Source of the DNA: Fusarium oxysporum f. sp. lycopersici 4287 | Taxonomy: Eukaryota; Ascomycota; Sordariomycetes; Hypocreales; Nectriaceae | DNA: 64,000 nt | Reading direction: 5' to 3' | Assembly (NCBI RefSeq): GCF_000149955.1 | Contig: NC_030997.1 | Coordinates: 1,224,714 to 1,288,713 of the forward strand | In this document: piece by piece, positions 10,984-22,471 of the stretch | Layout: every line of letters begins with the position of its first letter | Position numbering within the stretch: position 1 is the first letter of the stretch | The notes under the pieces: generated by a model | What the model was told of the DNA's origin: nothing | What the model saw: the letters and a program-made list of their open reading frames with translations, nothing else | Database searches by the model: none | Made by a program: the position numbers and the translations under genes

Positions 10984-12715
10984 ATGTCACAAGAACCCAG
11001 AGTCCCAGACGTCTATGGGCCCGGTACTCATACTGACCGCACATTCGTCCCCGTCCCCCAAGACACACAACGCATCTTCCGTCTCATCGCCTCTCAAACA
11101 CCTGGCTTCACCCAAGATGAATCCATCCTCTCAAAAGTCACATTCACCGGCGATGAGTTCCCAGTCATCTCCGGCCCCATCAAAGCTGTCTCCGTAGCAG
11201 CTGCTCTTCACGCCATGGCCGGTGTAGTAGCCGATGAGATCCTCACTCTTAGAGGTGTTGAGGATAGGGACCGAAAAGTCACTGTCAACACTACACATGC
11301 TGGACTTTGGTTTGGCAACATCGCTACTGCATATATTGATGGCAAGGACGTCTTTGCGTTGACCAAGTCTGGAGAGTTGAAGAAGCTGTTGCCAGATTGG
11401 GAACGAGGATGGGTTGATACACCTCTCAAGTATCGCACCACAGGGCTTTATCCTACCTCTGATCCTGACATTTGGTACTCTCTCCACGGCTCCATGAACG
11501 CAGAGCCAGTCCTCAAGTCTATCGGCGTGGACCCATCTGAGGCCATCACCTCCAACGAAGATGCAGCCGCTCACATAGCAAAGTTCACAAGCAAACTCTC
11601 ACCTGAGAAGCTTGAGTTCACAAACCTTGTCAACGGCAACTGCGGCAGTATCTGCTTCACACCTAAGCAGTGGAACGAAAGTGAGATGGGCAAGTCCCTC
11701 GCTGCTCATCCCCTCATCAATGTCAAGGCTCAACCTCACGCTATTCCTACACCGCCCGTTGCTTTCCCTCCTCTCGATCCAGCTGATAAGCGCCCGCTGG
11801 CTGGTATCAAAGTCGTTGAGATGACCCGTGTTATCGCCGGCCCTCAAATCGGCACGATCCTTTCTAGCTTCGGCGCTGATGTTATTCGCGTTAATCCCCC
11901 TCACTTGCCTGATATCAACATCATGCAGCTCACTCTTAACGCTGGAAAGCGCACCATCCCTATTGACCTGCGAAAGCCCGAGGATGCGGCTATCATCAAG
12001 TCTCTTATCGCCGAGGCAGATGTGTTCATCCAAGGCTTTCGCATGAACAAGATGCCTAAGTTTGGCCTTGGATTGAACGACATCCTCAAGATGGCTGGCG
12101 AGCGAGGCCGCGGTATCGTTCATGTTTCGGAGAACTGTTATGGCCCTGATGGCTATTATGCTGAGCGACCCGGTTGGCAACAGATTGCTGATGCAGCTGC
12201 GGGATCAGCATACGTCACTGGCCGTTCCCTTAACTTGCCCAACAACGAAGCTGTCCTGCCTTCGCTACCTGTTAGCGACATGACCACTGGTGCTCTCGGC
12301 GCAGTAGGTACTCTTCTCGCTCTTCGCGATCGCGCCATCAACGGCGGAAGCTACGCCGTTTCACGCATCTCTCGTCGCAGTCAACGCGTTCGCTCTTCGC
12401 TCTGACGTCGGCCTCTACACACCCGAAACTGTCGCTGCATGCGCTAGGCGATTCCAGTGGGCTGAGATGAGAGGATCGCATCATGTTCTTGATCTTTTGA
12501 TGACGGTTTGGGATGGCTGGAAGAGAGTCCTTGGTAAGGAGTTGTCGGAAGATGGTGGATGGTACCAAAGCTTTGAGACGAGCGCTTTTAACGGGAAGAA
12601 GTTGAGCATACTTAAGCCTGTTGTGAGTTTGAGTGATGAGGAGGTGACGCCGCGATGGAAGACACCCAGTGTTCCTTATGCTTATGAGAAGGCTGAGGGC
12701 ATCAAGTTTCAGTAA
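10984..12715 (+). CDS. Class III CoA-transferase (CaiB/BaiF family), interrupted by a +1 frameshift
   Basis: Moves CoA between acyl donors and acceptors such as carnitine, oxalate or bile-acid-like substrates. The frame from 10984 encodes 473 aa to a TGA at 12403-12405. Near residue 459 the text AINGGSYAV breaks off. Reading one base further on restores a family-like continuation (HASLVAVNAFALRSD, then YTPETVAACARRFQW) to TAA at 12713-12715. Dropping one T of the TTT at 12359-12361 would give about 576 aa, a normal length for the fungal two-lobe form. The second-lobe signature GIKVVEMTRVIAGPQIG is near residue 280. No GT-AG intron can remove the change. It is either a sequencing error or a recent inactivation. 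Divergent partner: the dehydrogenase at 9209-10183. Confidence 0.85.
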
Positions 12716-13217
12716 AAGGACTGGTCATAGATTATAGAAGAGATGAAGTATAGAAATACCCATAGAGATAGAACATAAATTATTTTAACAGGAAGTTTAT
12801 TCAAGCCTTAACTCAGTCGCTGGATCTGGCAGTGAATTGCTGTCGTGAGATATTGGAAGAAGTCTGACAGAGGCATGACAAAGACTAACGACTATTTTAG
12901 CGTCGGGTTTGAGGCGGGTACAATTGAGGTCACTTCTCACTTCATTTAGTCTAATAGCTACTTGGTGCTACTTTATTGACGATCTAAACACCAACACCAG
13001 GTCTGTTTTGTATTTGAGATGGTTCGATTCGCGATGAGTCACTTGCCGACTTCACCTTGGTGTTATGCCTGGTAGCGATTAAAACACACCAAATCTCTAA
13101 ACGACACTGAAGCAATAGGGTCTCAATACTGAATTTTGTTCTTCTGCAGCCTGTGCTACCGCCCGCGCTTTGATCTTCAATCCTACCGAATTTGCGAATC
13201 AACTTATTGCAGCACCA
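12716..13217. other. Intergenic, no gene seen
   Basis: About 500 nt between two plus-strand genes. It contains the CoA-transferase 3' UTR and the promoter of the next gene. Open reading upstream of 13218 has no in-frame ATG. Confidence 0.5.
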
Positions 13218-14186
13218 ATGGAAGACACGACGGCTCCAGCGATAACAACGAGAACCGCTTACATACGAACCATTATCGACAAAGACAAAGAAAGAGAATA
13301 TTACGAGAGCTGCTGGGCCAATCTCAGAATGCTTCTATGGTCATGGGTCGGTCAGAAAGTTCATAATGATCCTGCTGGAACTGGTGCTCGACGACTTCGC
13401 AGCTCACCTCCATCTGGTCTCCGACACAACTACATCATCGGCCATTCCAATCCTTTCGACAGTTTTATACTTGGATGGCTTTTGGAGAACACCAGGCCTG
13501 ATAGTTGGAGGATGACTCGCGATGACTTTGAAGTTTACCTTTCTGAGGCACAGATGAAGGACCCAACAAACCGAGAACTTCTTCAACAGCTTGAACAAGA
13601 GCGGGTGAAGATCACGGTAGTCGACTCATCCATCCCGACCGAATTTGAGACAAAAGACGTATGTGATGGAGTGATGCTCACTAAAAGCGATTACGTTCTC
13701 GAGACATCTCTCGAAAGAGGTTCAAGCTGTTGGATAACAACAGACGTACTTTACCGAGACTCTCTTCGCCACGGCCATCCCCAACGTTACAACACCGAAG
13801 AACTTGCAAAGAGATACTACGATAACAGACTCAAGAACAAAATGGGCCATACGCAGCGATCATGTTCATATCCTCACGGCAAATCCGACGCCTGGAAATT
13901 CGATCACGCAGAGGATTGGAAGAACTACGCATGCAAATCTTGCGGACAGAGATGTAAGCGCAGTAAAGGCTGCAAGATCACAGGTGAAGATTGGGCAAAG
14001 AGGAAAGATGTTATAGCGTGGGATGAAGGGGTTAATACCTCGGCGCCGAGACCGCCCGAGTTTGAAAGGGATTGGAGAATGTTGACGGCGGAGGACATAT
14101 GTAACTACTGGGGGACTGATCCGATGTCTTATGAGAGGTTTAGGAATTGGAAGTGGAAGTCTGTTGACACGTTCACGGGTGAATGA
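13218..14186 (+). CDS. Uncharacterised protein, about 322 aa
   Basis: Single-exon gene. The first in-frame ATG is at 13218 (MEDTTAPAITTRT); the frame is open further upstream but without ATG. I do not recognise the family. It is hydrophilic, Trp- and Tyr-rich, with no signal peptide or membrane helix. A Cys cluster CKSCGQRCKRSKGC near residues 258-271, preceded by CSYPHGKSDAWKFDH, could bind a metal. The C-terminus (DWRMLTAEDICNYWG, then YERFRNWKW) looks like a compact aromatic helical end. It is convergent with the aminopeptidase gene, the two stop codons being only about 100 nt apart, so the transcripts probably overlap at their 3' ends. Confidence 0.75.
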   Translation: MEDTTAPAITTRTAYIRTIIDKDKEREYYESCWANLRMLLWSWVGQKVHNDPAGTGARRLRSSPPSGLRHNYIIGHSNPFDSFILGWLLENTRPDSWRMTRDDFEVYLSEAQMKDPTNRELLQQLEQERVKITVVDSSIPTEFETKDVCDGVMLTKSDYVLETSLERGSSCWITTDVLYRDSLRHGHPQRYNTEELAKRYYDNRLKNKMGHTQRSCSYPHGKSDAWKFDHAEDWKNYACKSCGQRCKRSKGCKITGEDWAKRKDVIAWDEGVNTSAPRPPEFERDWRMLTAEDICNYWGTDPMSYERFRNWKWKSVDTFTGE

Positions 14187-14290
14187 GGTCATGCGTCGAA
14201 TACGCTTAGATTGTTTTCATCTATCAACAAACTACTCCTCATAACTCATCACGTCATTTTATAATCAACTCAACTTTGCGAGTTAAATTT

Positions 14291-16023
14291 CTAGATCTCA
14301 TGAATACCGCATCCCAAGTGTCGAATACCCATCGCCTCAAGCTCGTCAATTTGGGCCAGATCAGGTCCGACACTTCGCTCCTGGACACCTTGCAATGAAG
14401 CGGCAGTAGTCTTGGTCTTGGGGATGAGCTTTGTTCCTCTGTCGTCGAGGACAGCCAGGATGTGTGCAGCAGCCTGTTTATGTTAGAGTCGCAAGTACTA
14501 AAGACCTGAGTAGAAGGCTTACCTTGGCGTTGATGGTGAGAGTCTTGGAATCGGGGTTGTCAATGGTGTCGCAAGCCTGGTGGTAGCAAGGATCCTGGGC
14601 AACGGCCGTACCCTGAATTTTCGTTAGTTGTAAAAGCACAATCGAATGAGTACACCTACAGTATGCAAGAATCCAAAAGGCTTGTCCAAATTCTGCCAGA
14701 AAGGCGCATAGTCACTGCCATTAGTCAAAACAGCGGGCGTGACCTCGATACCCTTGCTCTCGAAATATTCCGTAAAGATCTTCTCAGTAACTTCGGATCC
14801 CTTAGGAGCCTTTGATCCATGCGAGCTTCCATCAGTGTCAGCGACACCGAAGAAACCCTTGGAGACCATGTCGAAGTTGAGATAGACGAGAAGATCATTG
14901 ACGTCCTTGGCGGGAAGGGTGGAGGTGTAGTGCTTGCTGCCGAGGAGGCCGTTTTCTTCGGCGCCCCACCATGCGAAGCGGATTCTGTTCTTGGTCTTGT
15001 ACTTTGAGAGGGCGAGGAATAGTTCGAGGATGAGAGATGAGCCGGAGCCTAGTTGAGTTAGTAAAATCATGATAGAACAAGGCAGGGTGAAATACCATCG
15101 TCGTTGATACCGGGACCGGCTTGAACACTGTCAAGATGGGCACCGAGCTGGATGGTCATTAGTATGGCTATTGATTATTGGAGTGAGTGACGAACCATGA
15201 TGACATTACGAGGATCACCACCCTTAGTCTCAGCAATAACGTTCTGCGTAATCCTCTCCTCAATAGTCTGCGTCTGTTGAAAGTGCGCTGTGACAGTCTC
15301 GCCAGCCTCAATCCTCTTCTTGATCTTCTCGCCATCCACAAGGTTAATAAAACCAGCTGGGACATGCTTCTCAGGATCAGGCTGACTAAGAGAACCAGCA
15401 GTCACATTCGTTGTAAGATCATGGTAGATGATGACAGCGGACGCACCAGCCGCAGCAGCAGGGATCACTCTTCCAGCAAGAGTTCCGCCGGTAGGACAGC
15501 GGAAGCGCTGAATGAGAACGATTTTACCCTTCACGTCGAGATCATCGTACGATGAGGCGTCGCAACCTGCTGCACCTTCAGGACCAAGCGCGATTTCGGC
15601 GGTGATGCCTTCTTCAGAGGTTGAGGGTGAGTAGGTCAAGCCGTAAACATAGACGGGCGTATCATCAACCTTGAGCTCAATCGAGTCTACAAAGGCGAAG
15701 AGTGCAGGGAAGTTTTGCTTCCAGACTTTCGCGTTCTTGACTTTCGAGATGCGCTTGAAGATGTAGTCTACTGAAGCGTCGTATCCGGGAAGACCGAAGG
15801 CTCTGTTACCACCGTTGGCAAAGGCAATATCGTTGAAGGCCTCGAGGTTCGACATGAGGCTACATATTGTTAACACTTTTTCACTGGTACGAGGATTGAG
15901 GGTTGATTACTTCTTGGTCTTCATATCAGCTTGGATCTTCTTAGACTCCAGCTTGTGAGTCTTGGCCAGGCCATGGCTGGGAGCCAGCGCCAGTAATGTG
16001 GAGACACCAGTGCTGAACTTCAT
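14291..16023 (-). CDS. Secreted M28-family aminopeptidase with PA domain
   Basis: Extracellular zinc aminopeptidase releasing N-terminal amino acids from peptides; 496 aa after splicing. Exons are 15911-16023, 15196-15859, 15096-15147, 14660-15048, 14523-14612 and 14291-14473; all five introns are GT-AG and the phases match. A signal peptide covers about residues 1-20 (MKFSTGVSTLLALAPSHGLA). A protease-associated domain occupies about residues 115-260 (VLIQRFRCPTGGTLAGRV). The M28 zinc-binding set is visible: GAHLDSV (His), INDDGSG (Asp), GAEENGLLGS (catalytic and ligand Glu), LNFDMV (Asp) and FLHTG (last His). Cys pairs near DPCYHQACD probably form a disulphide. Length and order match fungal leucine aminopeptidases. 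It serves nitrogen nutrition outside the cell. Confidence 0.94.
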
Positions 16024-16943
16024 GATGATGTACGATACTTGAACTGGTCGTAACAACGAAAGCGGGGAGTCGCACAAAGGGGGAGAGTCTCTATTTATAC
16101 AGATAGACAAGTCACGCAATCAGAGGCAATCGCAATGCCAAGAAAGCCAATCCATGGCGGGGAATCATGACGAACACAAGTTCACGGAAACAGTTTCGCT
16201 TCTGGAAGGTCATATCTAGCCAAGAAGCTGCTATGATGATCGCCGGCAGACTCATTTAGCGGAGGCCTTATCGCTAGCGGTGACGACTCCCAGGCACTTT
16301 TGCTTGCACCAACGAGAATCGAACATTTACTGCACTAAAATGTGACCAAGCCCGATCGACGTTGCACCAGATGAGGGTCATCTTGGCAAAGAACGATAAC
16401 CCCGCGAGACCAAGAATGCCGAGAGGCTTTAATTGGGCAATGGCGAGTTTTTTCTTGAGGTTGCACTGTTTTGGAAGGTGGAAGAAGAGCTTGGGGACAG
16501 GGATCATGAACCATACGAATAAGCTTAAGATGCAAAAGTTCCTAGTACACGCTAGACGGGTTTGGGCGACGATTGAGGTGTCTCTTGCTTTGACATAGTA
16601 GGTGGATTGTTCAGATAGCATCATGTTCGTCGAACTACACTCACTTGTTTTCCTGGTATTTGAGCAACGGAATGTTCTTTGTTCGCTGATATCTAGGACA
16701 TACTGCTCTTTTTCAGTATTCCAAAGCATCGCCCTTTGTCTGCACAAAGTCCTTTAACAATTTTGAGACATGATGATGAATATGAAAACAGAACACCGTA
16801 TTGCGCGAATGCGTCTAATCTCTTAGTATTTAAGAGCCTAGGCTTCCGATTATTCTGTCTGTTCCCTATCTTGTTAACTAACACCAGAGTTACCAGTACC
16901 AAACAACAACAACACATCTAAAATTACAGCAATATCTTGCACC
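16024..16943. other. Divergent promoter region, no gene supported
   Basis: About 920 nt between the aminopeptidase start and the unknown gene at 16944. A 157-codon minus-strand frame (16274-16747) exists but is not convincing (see rejected list). An AAC-rich stretch precedes the 16944 start. Confidence 0.5.
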
Positions 16944-17720
16944 ATGGATCGTAACAACTCTCTTGTCGTCCAAACACCAGTTGAGGAGGAGTCGGGAGTT
17001 GTTGCAATTCGACGACCGGATGTTGAGGCCGATGCGGACTTCGATATTCTGTCGTTCATTGAGTCTTCTTCTGACAGGCATGAAACTGGTCATGAAATGG
17101 AGGATGAGGAATACCGTAAGCAGGAGAAAATGCTCCTAGATTCAGCCATCGATTTTGTTCTCAGTGAGGTTACTGATGAGAATATCCAAATCGCCACCGT
17201 CAACCCTCATCCTAAGCTGTCGATTGCACACGATCTAGTGTCATTCCTCTTGAGCCGCAAAGCTGCAACTTCTTACCTCTTCAGGCGTCATCCGATCCCT
17301 TCTAGCGCTACCCCTCAGCCGTTCCCCCTCAACGTGTTCATGGGTCAATGGACATCATGGACAAGTTTCACGCTATCCAAATCTAGGGAGGTCCAACCAG
17401 GCACTCTTCAATGCTCTCAGCCGATGAAACCTGGCGATATCGAAGTCATAACGGTTTCAAATGACAAATTCGTACAACTGATGAGTCTTGTAGACGGGGA
17501 TGAGATGCTGATGATGACAATCTGGGAGACGCCCGATGCTTCGAGACATGTGAGTCCTCATCTGGAGCTAATGAAACCTAACTTTGGTTTAGTGGAAGAT
17601 ATTGGTGAGAGAGTCATTGCTTGGAGAGTTCATGGACTTGATGTCTCGTATTACATGGATAGACTGGGATATCGCATTCCCGGTATGGTTTGGCCTCTCG
17701 AGGAGCTTAGCGAGGAGTGA
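16944..17720 (+). CDS. Uncharacterised protein, 258 aa
   Basis: Single-exon gene starting MDRNNSLVVQTP. No family recognised. Residues 1-70 are acidic (FIESSSDRHETGHEMEDEE). The rest has mixed helix and strand character with several Trp (FMGQWTSWTSF, WETPDASRH, AWRVHGLDVSYYMDRL). No signal peptide, membrane helix or Cys motif. It is an isolated gene at the start of the accessory-looking region. Codon use and the intact 258-codon frame support a real gene. Confidence 0.7.
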   Translation: MDRNNSLVVQTPVEEESGVVAIRRPDVEADADFDILSFIESSSDRHETGHEMEDEEYRKQEKMLLDSAIDFVLSEVTDENIQIATVNPHPKLSIAHDLVSFLLSRKAATSYLFRRHPIPSSATPQPFPLNVFMGQWTSWTSFTLSKSREVQPGTLQCSQPMKPGDIEVITVSNDKFVQLMSLVDGDEMLMMTIWETPDASRHVSPHLELMKPNFGLVEDIGERVIAWRVHGLDVSYYMDRLGYRIPGMVWPLEELSEE

Positions 17721-18352
17721 AGATGCAATCCTTTTTACTCGGGTCTTACAGGGTGCAGACTAGCGATAAGTATGAAAGCCATGGACATGGATGGCAATAG
17801 ATAGAGATTAGCGCCTTGGGAAAAAAGGTTTATAGATCATGATACACTTTTGAAGTTTGGGCTTAGACCTTGAAATGAATCAGGGCACCTGTAAAGGCAA
17901 CACATTACAAGACATGGGCAAGGCACCTGAGTTCTTTTCAATAGCAGTAACACTAAGTGTAATGACCTCAAATATTAGAACAAAGTGAGATGGGTAAAAA
18001 ATATTGATAGAACGTTGTTCCATGTATCAACAGGTTGAGTGACTCTTGTCCCCAGTACAAGACTGTATGTCTTCATTTCTCATTAAGTATTTTGTCACTG
18101 CCATGTAACTAGAGGATATCGAAAACCTGCACGAGGACTTTATTCTCTCTTCCGTGATTCTGTACCATCGGTCCGTAGGACATTCGGTCATGCATTGTAG
18201 AGTCTCACGTCAGCAATTCCTGCTCGAAGAAGGTGAATTATTAATTCCACAATTATGATGATATCTCATCGTATGCATTATATATTGCTCAAAGGCCAAA
18301 TAAATATAATGAAGCCCTCTGAACTCAGAAGTACAGCGCAAATAACATCATC
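17721..18352. other. Intergenic, no gene seen
   Basis: About 630 nt, AT-rich, between two plus-strand genes. It should contain the promoter of the HD-domain gene. No coding frame supported. Confidence 0.5.
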
Positions 18353-19161
18353 ATGTTCATCCATCGGATCAGAGCTATTGTCTTTCTTGCGGCCCTTTTC
18401 TATGGCAGTTGTAAAGCTAACACCAATGGATTGTCATATCCTACGCGAAAAGTCGCCGGCATATCAGTCATCAACACGCCAATCGTTCAAGATGCTGAAG
18501 CATTCGCGTTGGAGCATAGTACCTACCCCATCTACAAGCACGTCATGCGGTCTTGGCTCTACGGAGTCCTCATGATCAATGCCAACGAAACCCTCAGTGA
18601 CAGCATCGACCTCGAAGTCCACGCTGTCGCCACCCTCTTGCACGACCTTGGCTGGGACACGACAGAAGCGTCACCCATCATCAACGCTGACCGTCGGTTC
18701 GAAGTAGACGGGGCTTTCGCAGCGCGTGAGTTCATACAAGAGCACCAAGATGGAAAGTTTTGGCATGAGAGGAATGTTCAACTTGTATGGGATGCGATCG
18801 CGCTTCATACAGAAAGGTCTATATCATATTTCAAGGAACTTGATGTGTATCGAAGGGCATCGCAATGGACTTTTCGGGACCAGCTTATGGTGTTTCGAGA
18901 GAGGACTATGCTGCAATTGCCAAAGCCTTTCCGAAAAGTGATCTCAAAGACAGTGTCAACCAGACTATCATCTGGCTTTGTGATACGAAGCCTCAGACCA
19001 CATATGGTGAGTAATTCTGCTGCCTATTGCGTGGCCTCTACTGATATGTTGCAGACACTTGGATGCAGCCTTTTGGGGAGAGATACGTTGACAAATATGA
19101 CCCGAAGGGCAAACAGAGAATTGATTTGATCTTCCAGCATCTTACGACTGGGAATAGTTGA
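18353..19161 (+). pseudogene. Secreted HD-domain (cyanamide hydratase-like) protein, frameshifted
   Basis: Starts MFIHRIRAIVFLAALFYGSC, a signal peptide. The HD metal-binding core is recognisable: His in KHVMRSWLY, the HD pair in LLHDLGWD, and ALHTERSISYFKE for the distal His, as in fungal cyanamide hydratase/DDI2-type phosphohydrolases. After FKELD the frame of the start no longer matches the family. A frame two bases on continues VSKGIAMDFSGPAYGV, then WLCDTKPQTTY, then a clean GT-AG intron (19007-19054), and DTWMQPFGERYVDKY to TGA at 19159-19161. The change sits in TGATGTGTAT at 18841-18850, consistent with a doubled GT. No intron can bridge it. The intact splice sites and stop beyond the break argue that the loss is recent or an error. 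Confidence 0.72.
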
Positions 19162-19363
19162 TGCCTGGAACAGGCTCCCTTTTTTGTAATACGAGCCTTG
19201 TTTCAAAACTAGCGAGTGGGGGCCATTATTATACGACGTAGCCAATCCTTGAGTAGCGGCTGTGAATTTCTCCGCTCAGCCACGGACATTCGAAAAAGGT
19301 AGCATCATCAGATAAATAGTTAACCTTGAGTTATTAAATACCTAACCGCTTTTTTATACTTGC

Positions 19364-21368
19364 ATGAGATATCTCATAATGCAACTGGGTGACAGGAAAA
19401 CCCTGCTTCGGAGGTTAAATCCGGGTGATCAATCAGCCACTCAACAACGACTTCTCAGCAATGCGCGTATTCCCGGGGTCGCGCAGTGGTTTTTCGACCA
19501 TGAGAAGACACAGGATTGGCTGAGCGGGAGTGACGGTCGTGTGCTTTGGCTCGATGGACCAAGTATCTCACCTACTTCCAATACTTCTTCGTGCCCGGCT
19601 GACAAAACTCAGGCGCAACTGGCAAGACTTTTATTACCTCGAGTCTTGTGAGCCATATTTTAGATGACCAGATCCTATCAAGTACCGGAGCCGCCGTATA
19701 TAATTTTGGTTGGCATGAGCTGCAGTACAACCTCGCTGACTACAACCTTGCGCTGCGATCTATCACTAGGCAGTTGATATCACAACTTCCGGAGGAATCT
19801 ACCCTGCCAGCCCGGATTCTGGAGACTATTGATGATGGCTTTGGAGATGCCGAAACTACCGTGGCTATACTGCAGATGCTAGCATCTGAGTTCGATAGGA
19901 TTATCATCATCCTCGATGGGGTCGACTCCTCGAATGAGGCTGGTTTACGTGAACTGATGGAAATTCTGCTGAGGAAAAAGACTCGATTGCGAATAATGAT
20001 GACCAGTCAAAGTCCACCGTCCGATACATTCATTGACACCTTTGGTATGAGCACGATCACAGCTCGCGCAACAGATCAGGATTTGAGTCTATACCACGCG
20101 AAAGCTATTGACGAGGCACCTGTCAGTACGGAGGTCCTGGATGATTCTCATACCAGGCTGTTTCCATACCAGAAACTTATGGATATGGCTGATGGCCGGT
20201 AGGTCTCGTTGCGTTTCTGAGACAACATCCGCTAAGGTCTCTTAGGTTTCTTCCTATCATACCAAGTTGGTTCACTAACATCGCATCGCAACCGAACACG
20301 GTTCTTCTCAGCCTGGTGGAGTCCTGGTCACCAAACTCTAGCATGGATGTCCCACGGGCCTTTTGCGAAGCTCTAGCCAACGAGATCCAAACCTCAAAAC
20401 ATTCAGACATGACCCTCTGCTCGCTTTACTACCTAGTCTACGGCGAAGAAAACGGATACACCTTTACTCCATCAATGCTATGGGAGGCTCTCATCGCCTG
20501 GGGTATCAGAGACGAAGACAACACAGTGTTTACTCTGACACAAATATCTAACGCCTGTGCTGACTTCGCTTTCATCGACACTGAAACGAAGATCATGAAG
20601 TTGCGATCTCCATTACTAATGGACTATTTGCGAACTGAGGTGTTTGGCGATAAGTACCACGCTCGACACATCAGGGCAACGTTTCGGTATTTGACAAGAG
20701 GCGACTACGAGGGCGCATGCAAGTCGTCTGGCGAGCTAAAAGAGAGACTCAGAGCTCATCCGTTTCTTTGCTATGCCGCTAGAACCCTTTCACCAAGCCT
20801 CGCAGCCTTTCCGGCATTGCCCTACGACAGAGATTTTCTAAAAATGACAGCTTCACATAGATCGGTAGACTCTTATCTTCAAGCTGCTGAAGCATGGCCG
20901 TATATCGATGAAGAGAGCTATGATGAGTTTGAGGCCGAGGAGGAGAGATGGCGTTGTTATACGAAAGCGTATACTCCCCTTCACCTCGCTGCTCATTTTG
21001 GAGCCAGAGAAACATTGATCCAGTCGCTTGTTGATCGCGGTGACAACATTGAGGCTCGAGCGGCCAATGGACAAACAGCGTTGCACATCGCAGCTGAGAT
21101 TGGAGATTCGTCACACACCGTCAAGCGGCTATTGGAATGCGGGGCCAATGTCTCTGCAGTTGATGAAGATGGACTTACACCTTTGGCTCATGCGATAGTA
21201 TATGGGTGCTTGGAATCAGTGAGGCTGCTCATCAGTCACGGTGCGGATACTAAAGCGCTAGATGAGGAGGATTTATTAGAATGCTCTCACGAGAAACCCG
21301 ATGTGGCGGAGTTTTTAGTAGGGCTTGGGGTTGAGATGCCAGCAGAAGAGTCAGAGCCAGAAGAATAA
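19364..21368 (+). CDS. NACHT-type NTPase with ankyrin repeats (short NLR-like protein)
   Basis: Intracellular STAND NTPase of the fungal NLR-like class, about 635 aa. Exons are 19364-19562, 19613-20198 and 20246-21368, with 50- and 47-nt introns in phases 2 and 2. The first intron interrupts the P-loop: only after splicing does Walker A GPSATGKT appear (about residues 65-72). Walker B is IIIILDGVD (about 157-165). A winged-helix-like middle region follows (LCSLYYLVYGEENGY), then about three ankyrin repeats (YTPLHLAAHFGARE, GQTALHIAAEIGD, GLTPLAHAIVYG) and an acidic tail. Full-length relatives carry an N-terminal effector domain; here the protein starts only about 60 residues before the P-loop, so it is either a truncated receptor or an adaptor-like form. 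Such proteins act in allorecognition and immunity-like cell death. Confidence 0.85.
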
Positions 21369-22471
21369 AGAAGAAAGTACCAGCAATTGTATACTACACA
21401 GTGATAAAAAGGAATTCATTCCGAATGTTGTGTCTCATGGTTGAGAGGGAATGGCTGGACGGCAAAAAACATACAACACCGGGGATTCGCTGGTCGTCAC
21501 CGACCCCAACTACTAATCCAGCGCTTCGCAGCTTGACTATGGGAGAGCGGACGGGATCCCGTATTTTCTACGAGCTTTGGTCGTATGTACCTGGTATTGA
21601 TTAATCGCAGACTATATCAATTTGCTGTGGCTACATCCTCGCAATCTTGCGAACCAATGGGGGCCATTGATTTCCGACGGCTTTGTTGAGGACCTTGGCC
21701 TGACAGGCTCAACTCTCTAGCGATACTAGCAATACCCGTAAGGCGAATATTGAGCAGCTAAAGTGAGATATGCATACCTAACTGCTTCGATTTATTTTCA
21801 CCATTTGCATAAATCTCGACTTACCAGATATTTGTTTCTAATATTGACGATGGCGCCGAATTGCTGCGGTGCCCCTCATGATTCATCCAGACAGGTAAGG
21901 CAGTAGGACTGACTCTTGGATATAAAATAGAGATTTCGGGATACTGCTAGAGATTATGCATATACTTAAAGGTTTTAACAAATAGAAGTCTGCAATAATT
22001 CGATACCGCGGATTTGAGCTCGGCTTGATAACATTTTTGCCTGACACTTTTCACAGGAACCAGCAAATTATGCCATATAGCAGTTCCTCGTCCATTCTCT
22101 CTTGAAGAAGTCCTCAAGACCTCTTCTCTCATAGCATGAGTCGTTCTGTCTTGACACATAACCCTCGGTGTATTCCTTGCTCTCTACCGTCTGGAGCGAG
22201 GTCGTAGCCTTTTCCAGGCTCAGACATACCGGCTTGTTATCATCACCGCTGACTGAAGCTTGTACTGGCTCAGATTCATTGCCTCCAGGAGATTCCTGTT
22301 TGAGACTTAGAGCTCCAACACTGGAATCAAGAGACTCAGCCTCTAAGATTTATTAGCCAAGGTTCTGTCCTTCTACATCTTGTAGTCGTAAGGATCCTCC
22401 ACTTCCTCCCATCACATAGATAGATCCAGTTTTAACCTAACACCTCACATTTGTTCTCACTTGCATTTTCC
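21369..22471. other. Intergenic, no gene seen
   Basis: About 1.1 kb between the NLR-like gene and the BTB relic, convergent 3' flanks. No credible frame, tRNA or repeat recognised. Confidence 0.5.

Noticed and set aside
11599..12180. 193-codon minus-strand frame
   Set aside because: Antisense shadow of the CoA-transferase coding region.
16274..16747. 157-codon minus-strand frame
   Set aside because: Hydrophobic patches but no family, no good start context, and it lies in a divergent promoter; likely chance.
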